Source: Prauserella muralis | GTDB lineage: Bacteria; Actinomycetota; Actinomycetes; Mycobacteriales; Pseudonocardiaceae | NCBI RefSeq assembly: GCF_003202285.1 | Contig: NZ_MASW01000005.1 | Coordinates: 620,001-684,000, forward strand | DNA length: 64,000 bases | Direction: 5' to 3' | In this document: positions 1 to 8,385 of the stretch, piece after piece | Position numbering within the stretch: the first letter of the stretch is position 1 | Layout of the letters: each line of letters begins with the position of its first letter | Notes under the pieces: generated by a model | The model's database searches: none | The model's input: only the letters and a program-made list of their open reading frames with translations | Told to the model about the DNA's origin: nothing | Program-made: the position numbers and the translations under genes

Positions 1-193
1 GGCCCAGCTCGCCGAGCAGCGAGGGGTCACCGGGGCCGCGGTCGCCCAGCGGGTTCCAGATACCCAGCACGCGGTCGCGCACCGCGTCGTGCAGCACCAC
101 CTCGGCATACGGGCCGAGCAGCACCGCGATCGCCTGGCACGCGGGAGCCCATTGCCGCACCCGCGCGTCCTCGACGTCCGTCCTGGTTCGCAT
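1..193 (-). CDS. YheO/DauR-like PAS-domain regulator, N-terminal part (cut by window edge)
   Basis: The first 64 residues of a protein that runs off the left edge. They contain a stretch typical of the YheO-like PAS family: AIAVLLGPYAEVVLHD, then VLGIWNPLGDRGPGDPSLL. In that family this is an N-terminal ligand-sensing PAS fold followed by a C-terminal helix-turn-helix. Only the PAS start is present here, so DNA binding is inferred from the family. The ATG at 193 has no Shine-Dalgarno, but TAAGGT lies 6 bases upstream, so the message is probably leaderless. The gene follows the OsmC gene on the same strand after 41 bases. Confidence 0.75.
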   Translation of the reverse strand, partial: MRTRTDVEDARVRQWAPACQAIAVLLGPYAEVVLHDAVRDRVLGIWNPLGDRGPGDPSLLGELG

Positions 194-195
194 GC

Positions 196-212
196 CTGGA
201 CCTTACGTCCAG
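196..212 (-). promoter_or_regulatory. operator-like inverted repeat over a leaderless -10
   Basis: CTGGAC-N5-GTCCAG is a perfect 6-bp inverted repeat just upstream of the PAS regulator. On the minus strand the -10-like TAAGGT (200-205) lies inside it, 6 bases before the ATG. A protein bound here would block the promoter. Autoregulation by the PAS regulator is an inference. Confidence 0.45.
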
Positions 213-234
213 ACCAGACACTCTGTCCAAGCGA

Positions 235-792
235 TTATGGTACGGATCCCGCGAGCGGCGGCACGGCCACGGAGGAAGCCGGGCCACTCGACCAGGTGAC
301 CGACACCGGCACCGCCGCGGCGAGTGCCAGATACACCGGACTGCGCTCCTGCCACGCCAGCCTCAGCTCGGCCACCCGTTCGGGCGGCGCGGGTGACGCG
401 ACGCCGATCTCGATCGAGATCCCGTTCAGGCCGGGGTCGCCGCCGTCGAGGCCGGCGAGTCCCGCCAGGTCCTGCCCGCACCGCGCGACGGCGGTCACGT
501 CGGTCAACGCGATGCCCAGCTGCGGCGCGAGCACGTCGCGGATCAGGCTCACGGCACAACCCGCGAGGGCGCCCAGCAGGTACAGAACCGGACTCGGGGC
601 ACAGTTGCCGCCGCCGACAGCACGCGGAAGGTCCGCGTACCACGCGAACGGCGCACCGGCGAGACGGACGCGATCGCCGTCGACGGTGCCGACGACGGCC
701 AGCTCCGTGTGCGCCGAGGCGGGGTCGGCCGCCAGCTTCGCCAGCTTCTCCTCCAGCAGCAGCGGGGACCGCCCGCCCGGCAGAGCCACCAT
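235..792 (-). CDS. OsmC-family protein
   Basis: A 185-aa cytosolic protein of the OsmC/Ohr fold, a family of thiol-dependent hydroperoxide-detoxifying enzymes. The diagnostic segment is present: GGGNCAPSPVLYLLGALAGC, with cysteines near residues 64 and 79 on the central helix. The C-terminal SPVYLALAAAVPV matches the strand that closes the fold. The start at 792 is chosen for GGAGG six bases upstream. The gene precedes the PAS regulator on the same strand and is divergent from Hsp20. The exact substrate cannot be read from the sequence, and OsmC-like proteins without peroxidase activity are known. Confidence 0.85.
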   Translation of the reverse strand: MVALPGGRSPLLLEEKLAKLAADPASAHTELAVVGTVDGDRVRLAGAPFAWYADLPRAVGGGNCAPSPVLYLLGALAGCAVSLIRDVLAPQLGIALTDVTAVARCGQDLAGLAGLDGGDPGLNGISIEIGVASPAPPERVAELRLAWQERSPVYLALAAAVPVSVTWSSGPASSVAVPPLAGSVP

Positions 793-1044
793 GACAACCT
801 CCGCTCGCCACGCCGGGAGCCAAGTTTCGCCCTCCGGAACCCACGCAACAAGGGTCCGCGCCGCTGGCAGTTTTTCTCGAGCAGGCGATTGACAGAATCT
901 CCATTCCGCGCTATAGGAATTGGTGAGGCTACTATGAGGCCGCGGGAACAAGAAAGCTGAGTCGGTCGTTATCAAGGTTGACCACGGACAACGCCGCCAC
1001 CAGGCACGATCGACGGGGCGGCACACAGGAAGGAGAAGGAGGCA

Positions 1045-1482
1045 GTGGCCATGCTGATGCGCACTGACCCGTTCCGTGAGCTGGACCGTCTGACGCAGCA
1101 GTTCTTCGGCGCCAACGGCACCAGCACCCGGCCGGCCGCGATGCCGATGGACGCGTACCGGACCGGCAACGACTACGTCATCGAGTTCGACCTGCCGGGC
1201 GTCTCGCCCGACTCCATCGACCTCGACGTGGAGCGCAACGTGCTCACCGTCAAGGCCGAGCGCAGGCCGTCCTACGGCGAGGACGCCGATGTCCAGGTGG
1301 CGGAGCGTCCCAGGGGCGTGTTCTCCCGCCAGCTGTTCCTCGGCGAGACGCTGGACACCGACAACATTCAGGCGAGCTACGACTCCGGTGTGCTGACGCT
1401 GCGGGTTCCGGTCGCCGAGCAGGCGAAGCCGCGCAAGATCAGCATCAGCGGCGGCGGTGAGCCCAAGCAGATCGACGCCTGA
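1045..1482 (+). CDS. hsp20: Hsp20/alpha-crystallin small heat-shock protein
   Basis: A 145-aa ATP-independent holdase chaperone. The N-terminus [17 protein letters not shown] is the usual small-HSP start. The alpha-crystallin domain covers about residues 40-130, with [20 protein letters not shown] and the closing [18 protein letters not shown]. The GTG start at 1045 follows a long purine-rich Shine-Dalgarno (1031-1042). No HspR (HAIR) or CIRCE element is seen upstream, so its heat control is not evident. A strong terminator follows. Confidence 0.95.
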   Translation: MAMLMRTDPFRELDRLTQQFFGANGTSTRPAAMPMDAYRTGNDYVIEFDLPGVSPDSIDLDVERNVLTVKAERRPSYGEDADVQVAERPRGVFSRQLFLGETLDTDNIQASYDSGVLTLRVPVAEQAKPRKISISGGGEPKQIDA

Positions 1483-1493
1483 CCCGCTCCGAT

Positions 1494-1534
1494 CCGGGCC
1501 GTTCCGATCGCGGTGCGCAAGCGGAACGGCCCGG
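1494..1534. terminator. bidirectional terminator hairpin
   Basis: CCGGGCCGTTCC (1494-1505) and GGAACGGCCCGG (1523-1534) form a perfect 12-bp stem with a 17-base loop. It lies between the convergent hsp20 and hydrolase genes. There is no U-tract, which is common for actinobacterial terminators. Confidence 0.8.
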
Positions 1535-1541
1535 CGTCTCC

Positions 1542-2432
1542 TCACCCTGCCTTGCGCAGCGGGTCCCGTGCGGTGACGAAGCCGTGCACCTCGCCCAGCA
1601 CCGCCCGATCGCGCAGCAGCCGCCGGTGACCGAGACCGTCGGTGCTCACCAGCGTCGGTTCGGGCCAGGTCTGCGCGATCGCCACGCCGTCGGCGTAGCG
1701 CACCTCCCTGTCCCGGCGGTCGTGGACGACGAGCACCGGAGGCAGGTCCGTGCGCCCTGCGGCGCGTGCCGGGATGTCGAAGTCGGCGACCGGCCTGCCG
1801 GTCTGCCGTTCCAGCCTGCGCAGGAAGCCCGTCCGGATGCGCTCGCCGAAGCCGAGACCGTGCGCGAAGGCGTCGGTGTAGGCGACCGGCTCGGCCATCG
1901 GCGCGAGCAGCACGAGGCGGGACACGGGCAGCCCGTCGAGCACGGCGAGCGCGGTCGCCCCCGCGCCGAGCGAGTGCGCGATGACGGCGTGCGCGGGGCC
2001 GAAGTAGGCGACGGCCGCACGCAGCGCGTCGGCGAACTCCGGGAGGTTCGCGCGACGCGGACCGAGCAGGCCTGGTGCCGACTCGCCGTGACTGGGCGCG
2101 TCGAACGCGACCACCTGGTACCCGGCGGAGTTCAGCGGCGCGACCAGGTCGCCGAGCTGGTCGCGGTGACCGCCCCAGCCGTGAACGAGATAGATCACGG
2201 GCCCGTGACCCCACGTCTCGGCGACGACCGTGCTGCCGTTGACCGGCACCCGGTAGCGCGTGCCAGGTCCCGCCGCCGGGCGCGGCCCGGGTTCGGCGTG
2301 CCGCGGCGTGCACCAGAGTCTCAGTGCGATGACGGAACCGAGTCCGGGCGCGAGGCGCTCCATGCCCCGGAACAGGAGCCGTACTGAGGCCAATTTCGCA
2401 CGAACGATCGTGCTTTTTCGAAGCAATGTCAT
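1542..2432 (-). CDS. alpha/beta hydrolase
   Basis: A 296-aa serine hydrolase. HGWGG is the oxyanion-hole loop. AHSLGAG carries the nucleophilic serine. LVVHDRRDREV supplies the acidic residue and GLGHRRLL the histidine. The N-terminal 50 residues include a hydrophobic stretch that could be a membrane anchor. The start at 2432 has GGAGG 8 bases upstream. It lies 26 bases after the TetR gene and is probably co-transcribed. Codons 5-10 overlap a 14-bp sequence repeated at the TetR promoter, so the TetR protein probably controls it. The substrate is unknown. Confidence 0.85.
   Translation of the reverse strand: MTLLRKSTIVRAKLASVRLLFRGMERLAPGLGSVIALRLWCTPRHAEPGPRPAAGPGTRYRVPVNGSTVVAETWGHGPVIYLVHGWGGHRDQLGDLVAPLNSAGYQVVAFDAPSHGESAPGLLGPRRANLPEFADALRAAVAYFGPAHAVIAHSLGAGATALAVLDGLPVSRLVLLAPMAEPVAYTDAFAHGLGFGERIRTGFLRRLERQTGRPVADFDIPARAAGRTDLPPVLVVHDRRDREVRYADGVAIAQTWPEPTLVSTDGLGHRRLLRDRAVLGEVHGFVTARDPLRKAG
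2401..2414. promoter_or_regulatory. TetR operator, copy 1 (inside hydrolase 5' coding end)
   Basis: CGAACGATCGTGCT is the reverse complement of the 14 bases at 3060-3073. Its core ACGATCGT is palindromic. It lies about 18 bases inside the hydrolase reading frame, where a bound repressor could act as a roadblock. Assignment to the adjacent TetR protein is an inference from the exact repetition. Confidence 0.6.
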
Positions 2433-2458
2433 CGTGAGCCTCCAGCATCCTGGGTGGG

Positions 2459-3049
2459 TTACTTCGGTGCTCGCGCGGCCGCGAGCAAGCTGTCGAAAGC
2501 CCGTCGCGCGCGCCCCTCGGCGGCCGGGTCGCCCAGCAGCCGGTGCGCGTGCATGAAGGCGAGCATGATGCCGTGTACGTCGTGGGCGAACTGAGCGGGA
2601 TCGGCGTCGGCGCGGAAGTCACCTTCGCTGATCCCGGTGCGGAACATCAACTCGACGGATTCGAAGAAGTCCAGGTGGTCGCGCACGAGTTGGTCCCTGA
2701 TCGCCCCGGGCTGGTCGTCGTACTCACCGGCCGCCGAGACGAAGAGGCAGCACGAGGCACCGGCCTTGCCCGCGCCGAGCCAACGCTCGAACAGTTCCCG
2801 CACCCGGGTCTCCCCCCTCGGCGCCGCGAGCGCGGGGCGGACGACGAGATCGACGAACTGCTCCCGCGCTCGCGCGAGCACCTGCGACTGCAGCGACTCC
2901 TTGGACTGGAAATGCGCGAAGAGTCCGCTCTTCGACATACCGGTGTGCGTGGCGAGCGAGCCGATGGTCAACCCGGCCAACCCGATCCGGCTGGCGATCT
3001 CCGTCGCGCTGTCCAGCACCGCCTGCCGGGTCGCCTCGCCTTTGCCCAC
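2459..3049 (-). CDS. TetR/AcrR-family regulator
   Basis: A 196-aa repressor-type protein. Residues 3-50 form the TetR helix-turn-helix (LTIGSLATHTGMSKSGLFAHF). The rest is a ligand-binding domain with FEVRR-type helices and a C-terminus rich in alanine. The frame is open to 3100, but the GTG at 3049 gives the usual family N-terminus (MGKGEATRQ). It also leaves the 14-bp operator outside the gene, between TTGCCT and a TAAAAA -10. The message would then be leaderless or nearly so. It leads a two-gene unit with the downstream hydrolase. Confidence 0.85.
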   Translation of the reverse strand: MGKGEATRQAVLDSATEIASRIGLAGLTIGSLATHTGMSKSGLFAHFQSKESLQSQVLARAREQFVDLVVRPALAAPRGETRVRELFERWLGAGKAGASCCLFVSAAGEYDDQPGAIRDQLVRDHLDFFESVELMFRTGISEGDFRADADPAQFAHDVHGIMLAFMHAHRLLGDPAAEGRARRAFDSLLAAARAPK

Positions 3050-3059
3050 GACACTTTTT

Positions 3060-3073
3060 AGCACGATCGTTCG
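3060..3073. promoter_or_regulatory. TetR operator, copy 2 (TetR promoter)
   Basis: AGCACGATCGTTCG, the same 14 bases as 2401-2414 in the opposite orientation. On the minus strand it sits between a -35-like TTGCCT and TAAAAA, right before the preferred TetR start. This is the classic place for autorepression. Confidence 0.6.
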
Positions 3074-3227
3074 CTTGAAGGCAAGCCGCGCTACTGTCAC
3101 ACAGGACCGACGCTGACCGCAGCATTACTCGATCGTCTACGAGCACCGCGACCGGCCCCCACCCGCCCTCACCCTGGCGCGACACCGGCAGGCTGCGCTG
3201 CGAAGGACCACGTGCGCGCCCGGCCGG

Positions 3228-4381
3228 TCAGCGGCGCGGGACCGGGGAACCGGCCCGCACCGCCGAGGCGACGGCGAACGCGAGCAGCGCCAGACCGGCA
3301 CCGACCCAGAGGGGCGCGCGATAGCCGAACTCCGCGCCGATCGCCAGACCACCGAGCCACGGGCCGAGGGCGGCACCGACGTTGAAGGCGGCCGTCGAGA
3401 CGCCGCCCGCCAATGTCGGCGCCTCGGCAGCCGCGGACAACGCCTGGGCGATCAAGGTCGAGCCCACCGCGAACGACAACGCGCCCTGCACCACGACGAG
3501 AATGATCGTCGCCTCAGGCCAGGAGGCCGTGAGCGCGAACAACGTCCAGCCGGCCGGCAAGGCCGCACCACCGGCCAGCAACACACGCCTCGGCTGGGTG
3601 TCGGCCAGCCGCCCGGCGAGCGTGACACCCAGGAACGAGCCGATACCGAACAGCGCCAGCACAACGGGAATCCACAAAGGACCCATCCCAGACAGCGCGG
3701 TGACCATCGGCGCGAGGTAGGTGAACGTGCAGAACGTCGCACCGTTGACCAGAACGCCCAGCAGCAGAGTCCACAGCAGATGCCGGTTCCGCAGCGCACG
3801 GAGCTCACCGCGCGGGCTCGGCACCGGGGCGCCCGGCGGATCGGCCGGCGCGGACCGGAGGACCGCCACGACGGCGGGCGCCGAGACGACCGCCACCGCC
3901 CAGAACGCCGCCCGCCAGCCCCACAGCTGGCCGAGCAGCGCTCCCCCAGGCACCCCCGCCACGCAGGCGAGAGTGATCCCACCGAGGAGCACCGCTGTCG
4001 CGCGGCCCCTGGCGTGTGGTGCCGCCATGGTCGTCGCCGTGGCCAGTGCGACGGCGAGGAAACCGGCGTTCGCCAGGGCCGCCACCACGCGTGTCGCCAG
4101 CAGCACGCCGTAGCTGGCGGTCAGCGCCCCCACCACGTGCACGCCGACGAACAGCAGCAGAAACGACAGCAGCGAGCGGCGCCGGGACCAGCGCAGGCTC
4201 AACAGCGCCATGAGCGGCGCTCCGACGACCATCCCGGCGGCGAACGCCGACGTGAGCAGGCCCGCGGCGGGGACCGGCACGGCAAGGTCCCGCGCGATAC
4301 CCGGAACGAGGCCGGACAACATGAACTCGGATGTGCCCTGGCGAACACCGCCAGCCCGAGCAGGTACACGGCAAACGGCAT
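3228..4381 (-). pseudogene. MFS drug exporter (Cmx/CmlA type), frameshifted near its start
   Basis: An intact version would be a 12-helix major-facilitator exporter of about 385 residues, related to chloramphenicol exporters. The start MPFAVYLLGLAVFA (ATG 4381, GGAG upstream) is in one frame. The continuation GTSEFMLSGLVPGIARDL and everything after it is in another. Adding one base around 4335-4343 would join them as the family's usual FAQGTSEFML. The rest of the frame is undamaged, including the WRAAFWAVA and LAGRLADTQPRRVLL loops. As read, only a 60-aa fragment would be made from the true start. Either the gene is inactive or one C was lost in a C-run during sequencing. Confidence 0.8.
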
Positions 4382-4662
4382 GACAAGACTCCGCGGTCGC
4401 GAGAACGAGAGGCACGGCAGCCGGCTACGGCCGCAGCCGACGGCTGTCGTGAGGAAGGAACCGCCCGAAGGACGGGCGGCGAGACCGGATCTCGGCTCCG
4501 GCGGCGAAGGTCCCGCGCGGGAAAGGCGCGACGCGCGGAACAGCCACCGGCAGGCCGGTGGCTAGAGTCTTGACGCCTCGGGGCTGGACATGATCACACG
4601 CTAGCACCCACGGCAATCGGCTTTCCGGCGTCGTCCTAGGGCGACGTCCCACGTCAGGGAAC

Positions 4663-4704
4663 TGGTCTTACCACTTGACCACTGGCCACCAGCCGCCCTA
4701 GCCT
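4663..4704 (+). promoter_or_regulatory. FadR-type operator and leaderless promoter
   Basis: TGGTCTTACCA (4663-4673) fits the FadR-subfamily GntR consensus TNGTNNNACNA exactly. It is followed by TTGACC (4675-4680), an 18-base spacer and TAGCCT (4699-4704), six bases before the ATG at 4711. The site abuts the -35, so the encoded FadR-type protein probably represses its own operon. The remainder of the 4382-4662 gap shows no gene. Confidence 0.65.
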
Positions 4705-4710
4705 CCCCTC

Positions 4711-5433
4711 ATGGCACTGCGGCCAGTGGCTCGGCGTTCGGTTCCCGACGAGGTGTTCGAGCAGATCTTCGGCGAGGTCGTGGGCGGAGACCTCGCCCCC
4801 GGCGACTCGCTGCCCAGCGAGCGCAGGCTCGCCGAGGTTCTCGGCGTGTCCCGGCCCGCCGCGCGGGAGGCGTTGCAGCGCCTGGCACACGCCGGGCTCG
4901 TCGAGGTGCGCCAGGGCGGCACGACGAGCGTGCGGGACTTCCGCCTGCACGGCAGGCTCGACCTCCTCCCCCGGCTCCTGCTCCGGGGTGGCGAACTGGA
5001 TCTCACGGTAGTCCGGAGCCTGCTGGAGGCGCGCCTGGCCGTGGGCCCGAAGGTCGCCGGACTCGCCGCCGAGCGCGCGGCCCACCACCTGGACGAGCCG
5101 CTCGCGGCCGCCATCGAGGCGATGCGCCGCGACGCGGATCCGGTCAGCAGGCAGCGGCACGCCCTGGACTTCTGGGACCACGTTGTCAACGGCGCCGATT
5201 CGATCGTCTTCCGGCTGATGTTCAACAGCCTGCGGGCGGCCTACGAGCCCACGCTCGCCGCGCTCGCCGGCGCGATGGCCGCCGAGGTGGACCGCATCGA
5301 CGCCTACCAGAGCCTTGCGGGCGCCATCGCCGACGGCAGGCGCCCCGCCGCCGAGCAGGCAGCCGAGAACCTCCTGGCTCCTGCCACGGCCACCCTGCTC
5401 GCCATGATCCGCGATCTGGAGGAGTCGTCATGA
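4711..5433 (+). CDS. FadR-subfamily GntR regulator
   Basis: A 240-aa transcription factor. The winged helix covers about residues 10-75, with [20 protein letters not shown] and [19 protein letters not shown]. The C-terminal all-helical effector domain follows (about 95-230). There is no Shine-Dalgarno; the ATG lies at the likely transcription start. Its stop overlaps the next start (ATGA). With a fatty-acid hydroxylase downstream, a lipid-derived effector is plausible, but this is inferred from the neighbour and family. Confidence 0.9.
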   Translation: MALRPVARRSVPDEVFEQIFGEVVGGDLAPGDSLPSERRLAEVLGVSRPAAREALQRLAHAGLVEVRQGGTTSVRDFRLHGRLDLLPRLLLRGGELDLTVVRSLLEARLAVGPKVAGLAAERAAHHLDEPLAAAIEAMRRDADPVSRQRHALDFWDHVVNGADSIVFRLMFNSLRAAYEPTLAALAGAMAAEVDRIDAYQSLAGAIADGRRPAAEQAAENLLAPATATLLAMIRDLEESS

Positions 5434-6173
5434 CATCGGCAGAACGGTCCACAGCGGACCACCGTGCGCGTGCCCGGCTGCGGGCGGACGAGGCCACACT
5501 GGCCCGCAGGACCGCGCTGCCACTGAGCGGAGCCTGGCGCGAGTTCTGGCGTCACCCGTCCCCGTGGCTCATCGGGGCGACGCTGCTCACCGCCGTCGTC
5601 GCGCGACTGCTCACCGGCGAGTGGCGGCTCGGCGACGCCCTCCTGCCGCTGGGCATGCTCGCGGTGTTCCCGTTCGTCGAGTGGGTCGTGCACGTCTGCG
5701 TGCTGCACTGGCGCCCGCGCAGCATCGCCGGGCTGCGCCTGGACCCGCTGCTGGCGCGCAAACATCGTGAGCACCACGCCGATCCACGCGACGTGCCGCT
5801 GGTGTTCATTCCCTGGCAGGTGCTGCTGTGGCTGCTGCCCGCGCTGCTCGCCGTGGCGGCGCTGGCATTCCCGCGGCTCGGGCTGGGCCTGACCTTTTTC
5901 GTGACGATCAGCGCGATCGGCCTCGGCTACGAGTGGACGCACTACCTCGTGCACAGCGACTACCGGCCCCGCACCCGGCTGTATCGGGCGGTGTGGCGCA
6001 ACCACCGGCTGCACCACTACAAGAACGAGCACTACTGGTTCACCGTCACCACCGCCGGAACGGCCGATCGGGTCCTGCGCACCTATCCCGATCCGGGATC
6101 GGTGCCGACGTCGCCGACGGCGAAGAACCTGCATCAGTCAGCGGGCTCGAACGCCGCGGGATCGGCGCAGTAG
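5430..6173 (+). CDS. fatty-acid hydroxylase / sterol-desaturase superfamily membrane enzyme
   Basis: A 247-aa integral membrane diiron protein with four hydrophobic segments. The histidine boxes are visible: [24 protein letters not shown] and [16 protein letters not shown]. These ligands bind two irons in the superfamily, which hydroxylates or desaturates lipids and sterols. It overlaps the regulator by four bases, so the pair is translationally coupled. It also overlaps the convergent acyltransferase gene by 40 bases at its 3' end. The substrate is not evident. Confidence 0.88.
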   Translation: MTSAERSTADHRARARLRADEATLARRTALPLSGAWREFWRHPSPWLIGATLLTAVVARLLTGEWRLGDALLPLGMLAVFPFVEWVVHVCVLHWRPRSIAGLRLDPLLARKHREHHADPRDVPLVFIPWQVLLWLLPALLAVAALAFPRLGLGLTFFVTISAIGLGYEWTHYLVHSDYRPRTRLYRAVWRNHRLHHYKNEHYWFTVTTAGTADRVLRTYPDPGSVPTSPTAKNLHQSAGSNAAGSAQ

Positions 6174-6934
6174 CGCCGGATCGCGGCGGCGAACCGGGCC
6201 GCGTGGGCGCCGTCGGCGTAACGGTGGTCGAACGTCGCCGTGAGTGTCAGCATGGGCCGCACCACCACCTCGCCGTCCCGCACCACCGGACGCTGCGTCA
6301 CCGCACCAACCAGGACCAGCAGCGGAACGCGGTAGTAGGGAGCCAGCGGCGAGAAGGCCCGTTCGACACCCCACATGCCCACGGACGTGATCATGGCGGA
6401 GCCGAACGCCTGCCTCGGCATGCCGGCGCGGGACAGATCCAGGTTGAGCCCCGAGGTCAGCCATGCGGCGCCCCGCAGCGCCAGGCGCATGAGTGGTGCA
6501 GGCAACCTCTCCAGCAGCGCCTTGCTCCGGCCGAAGTCCGCATCATCTCCCCTGCCGATCGCGGCCACCCGATCGTGCAGCTCGCGGGCGATCGCGATCG
6601 CGGATTTGCGGTTCGCCCGGTCGACCTTCACGCCGGTCAGCTCTTCGCCGTCGCCGGTGGCGACGATGAAGAACACGTCGATGCTCTCGCGCGGCCACGC
6701 CCGGCCCCGGGACAGCCGCACTGCCAGCGCGGGCACCTCGGCGAGCCCGACCGCGACCGCGCGGCCGACCAGATGAGTCACGGTGAGGTGCACGCCCGAC
6801 CGGGACCGCGCCGTGTCCACGTAGTCGAGCAGCCCTGCGGCGTCGAGCTCGAGCTCGCCGTAGAACTGCGGGTCCTTCGGCGCCGTCCAGGTGGCACCCG
6901 CCAGTTTGCGCCAGCCGCGCAGCCGGTCGGCCAT
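6134..6934 (-). CDS. stand-alone 2-oxoacid dehydrogenase E2-type acyltransferase core
   Basis: A 266-aa protein made only of the E2 catalytic fold. The active-site motif DHRYADGAHAARF near the C-terminus (HxxxD-G) is intact. No lipoyl domain or E1/E3-binding domain precedes it. The start at 6934 gives MADRLRGWRKLAGATW, the normal beginning of the catalytic domain. It follows the beta-lactamase-fold/rhodanese gene by 17 bases. Stand-alone E2-like proteins exist in actinobacteria, mostly with unknown acyl substrate. A separate lipoyl domain is encoded near 12.6 kb (see findings). Confidence 0.8.
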   Translation of the reverse strand: MADRLRGWRKLAGATWTAPKDPQFYGELELDAAGLLDYVDTARSRSGVHLTVTHLVGRAVAVGLAEVPALAVRLSRGRAWPRESIDVFFIVATGDGEELTGVKVDRANRKSAIAIARELHDRVAAIGRGDDADFGRSKALLERLPAPLMRLALRGAAWLTSGLNLDLSRAGMPRQAFGSAMITSVGMWGVERAFSPLAPYYRVPLLVLVGAVTQRPVVRDGEVVVRPMLTLTATFDHRYADGAHAARFAAAIRRYCADPAAFEPAD

Positions 6935-6951
6935 CCTCGCAGTATCCGGGC

Positions 6952-8349
6952 TCACGCGGCCGTCGGGTACCCCGCGCGCTGCCAGGCGGTCATCCCGCCA
7001 GCGACGTTGAGCACCCGCTGGCCGCGCTCGCGGGCCAGCAGGCTCGCCGCCACGGAGGAACGGTAGCCGCTGCCGCACGCCACCGCGACGGGCTTCTCGG
7101 CTGGCACCTCGCCCAGCCGGTCGGGCAGCTCGGCTCCGGTGATGAACATCGCGCCCTCCGCGTGGCCGGAGGCCCACTCGCTCGGCTGCCGCACGTCGAG
7201 CAACGTCACCGAGTCACGTTCCAGCTCTTCCCGCAGCTCGTGCACGGTGATCTGCGGGATCGACTCGATGGCGCGCGCGCTCGTGCGCCACGCCGTCATC
7301 CCGCCCGCGAGCCACCCGCGCGGCTCGCGGTACCCGATGCGCAGCAGCTGCCAGGTGGCCTCCCACAGGTCGGCGTCGCGGTCCAGTACGAGCACCACGT
7401 CCGCGTCCGCGGGCAGCGCGGTGCCCGCCCAGGTGGCGAACGACGACCCCAGCCCGACGTTGACGGCGCCGGGGAGGTGCGAGGCGCCGAACGCTTCCGG
7501 CGAACGGGTGTCGAGCACGAGCGCGCCGTCCTCGACGGCGACCGCGACGTCGTCCGGGCGCAGTGCCGGGGGTTCGGCGGGAGCACCCAGCGGCTCGACA
7601 CCCCGCAGGTTCCGTTCGCGCATTCGCCGCCAGTACGGCGGCACGGCGGGCAGGTTGTCCAGTCGGAGGCATTCGCGCACGAACTCGTCCCGCTCCACCA
7701 CCTCGGCCAGAGTCGGGTTCGTCTGCTTCTCGTAGCCAACCGTGGTCGACAGACGGGAGCCGATGTTGCCGCCGCACAACGACCCGGCCACGTGGGTGGG
7801 AAACACCTCGACATGGTCAGGCAGCGGCAGCAGCGTGCGCTGGATCGTGTCGCAGAACTGCTCCGCGTGCCTGCGGGCCTGCTCCTCGCCGCCGAGCAGG
7901 TCGGGACGCGCGAGGTCGCCGACCAGCAGGGCGCCGCCGGACAGCAGCAGCACGGGCGTGTCGGCGCTGGTGGCCCTGTCGTAGACCAGCAGGCTGATGT
8001 GCTCGGGTGTGTGGCCAGGGGTGTGCAGGACCTCGATCCCGACGTCGCCGAACTCGATCTGCTCGCCGTCGGCCAGTGCGCGGTGCGCATAACCGAGTTC
8101 ACCCTGCGCGGAACCCCACAGCTGTGGCGGGTTGGCCGAGCCCGCGAGCTCGCCCAGACCGGACAGGTAGTCGTTGTGGCCGTGCGAGTCACACGCGTAG
8201 GCGATGCGCAGCCCCCGGCGCCGGGCCGCCTCGTGGTAGCCCCCGACGTCCCGGCGCGGGTCGAACACCAGTGCCTGCCCCGTGCGCTCGTCACCGACCA
8301 GGTAGGACGCGTGCCCGAGACTTTCGAGGTAGAACTGCTGGAACCACAT
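6952..8349 (-). CDS. metallo-beta-lactamase-fold hydrolase with two rhodanese domains
   Basis: A 465-aa protein. Residues 1-230 form the metallo-hydrolase fold (CDSHGHNDYLSG, HTPGHTPEHISL, GDLARPDLLG, FPTHVAGSLCGG), as in persulfide dioxygenases. Two rhodanese domains follow. The first (about 265-345) has no active-site cysteine, with LDRDADL in the loop. The second carries ACGSGYRS, an intact catalytic cysteine. A role in persulfide or sulfane-sulfur handling is inferred from this fusion. A GTTT-N16-GGGTAC stress-type promoter lies immediately upstream. Confidence 0.88.
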   Translation of the reverse strand: MWFQQFYLESLGHASYLVGDERTGQALVFDPRRDVGGYHEAARRRGLRIAYACDSHGHNDYLSGLGELAGSANPPQLWGSAQGELGYAHRALADGEQIEFGDVGIEVLHTPGHTPEHISLLVYDRATSADTPVLLLSGGALLVGDLARPDLLGGEEQARRHAEQFCDTIQRTLLPLPDHVEVFPTHVAGSLCGGNIGSRLSTTVGYEKQTNPTLAEVVERDEFVRECLRLDNLPAVPPYWRRMRERNLRGVEPLGAPAEPPALRPDDVAVAVEDGALVLDTRSPEAFGASHLPGAVNVGLGSSFATWAGTALPADADVVLVLDRDADLWEATWQLLRIGYREPRGWLAGGMTAWRTSARAIESIPQITVHELREELERDSVTLLDVRQPSEWASGHAEGAMFITGAELPDRLGEVPAEKPVAVACGSGYRSSVAASLLARERGQRVLNVAGGMTAWQRAGYPTAA

Positions 8350-8358
8350 CGCTTCGGC

Positions 8359-8384
8359 GTACCCGGAGGGGTATCGGCCGAAAC
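8359..8384 (-). promoter_or_regulatory. sigma-B/F-type promoter of the beta-lactamase-fold/rhodanese gene
   Basis: On the minus strand GTTT, 16 bases, GGGTAC, ten bases before the ATG at 8349. It matches the actinobacterial general-stress sigma consensus. Confidence 0.6.
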
Positions 8385-8385
8385 G

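Noticed and set aside
893-1044. Possible HspR (HAIR) or CIRCE element before hsp20
   Set aside because: No CTTGAGT-N7-ACTCAAG or TTAGCACTC-N9-GAGTGCTAA is present; GTTG-N8-CAAC around 977-992 is too short.
235-2622. A 795-codon minus frame across OsmC and the hydrolase region
   Set aside because: Only its last 185 codons (OsmC) match a real protein; the rest is the antisense or off-frame side of other genes.
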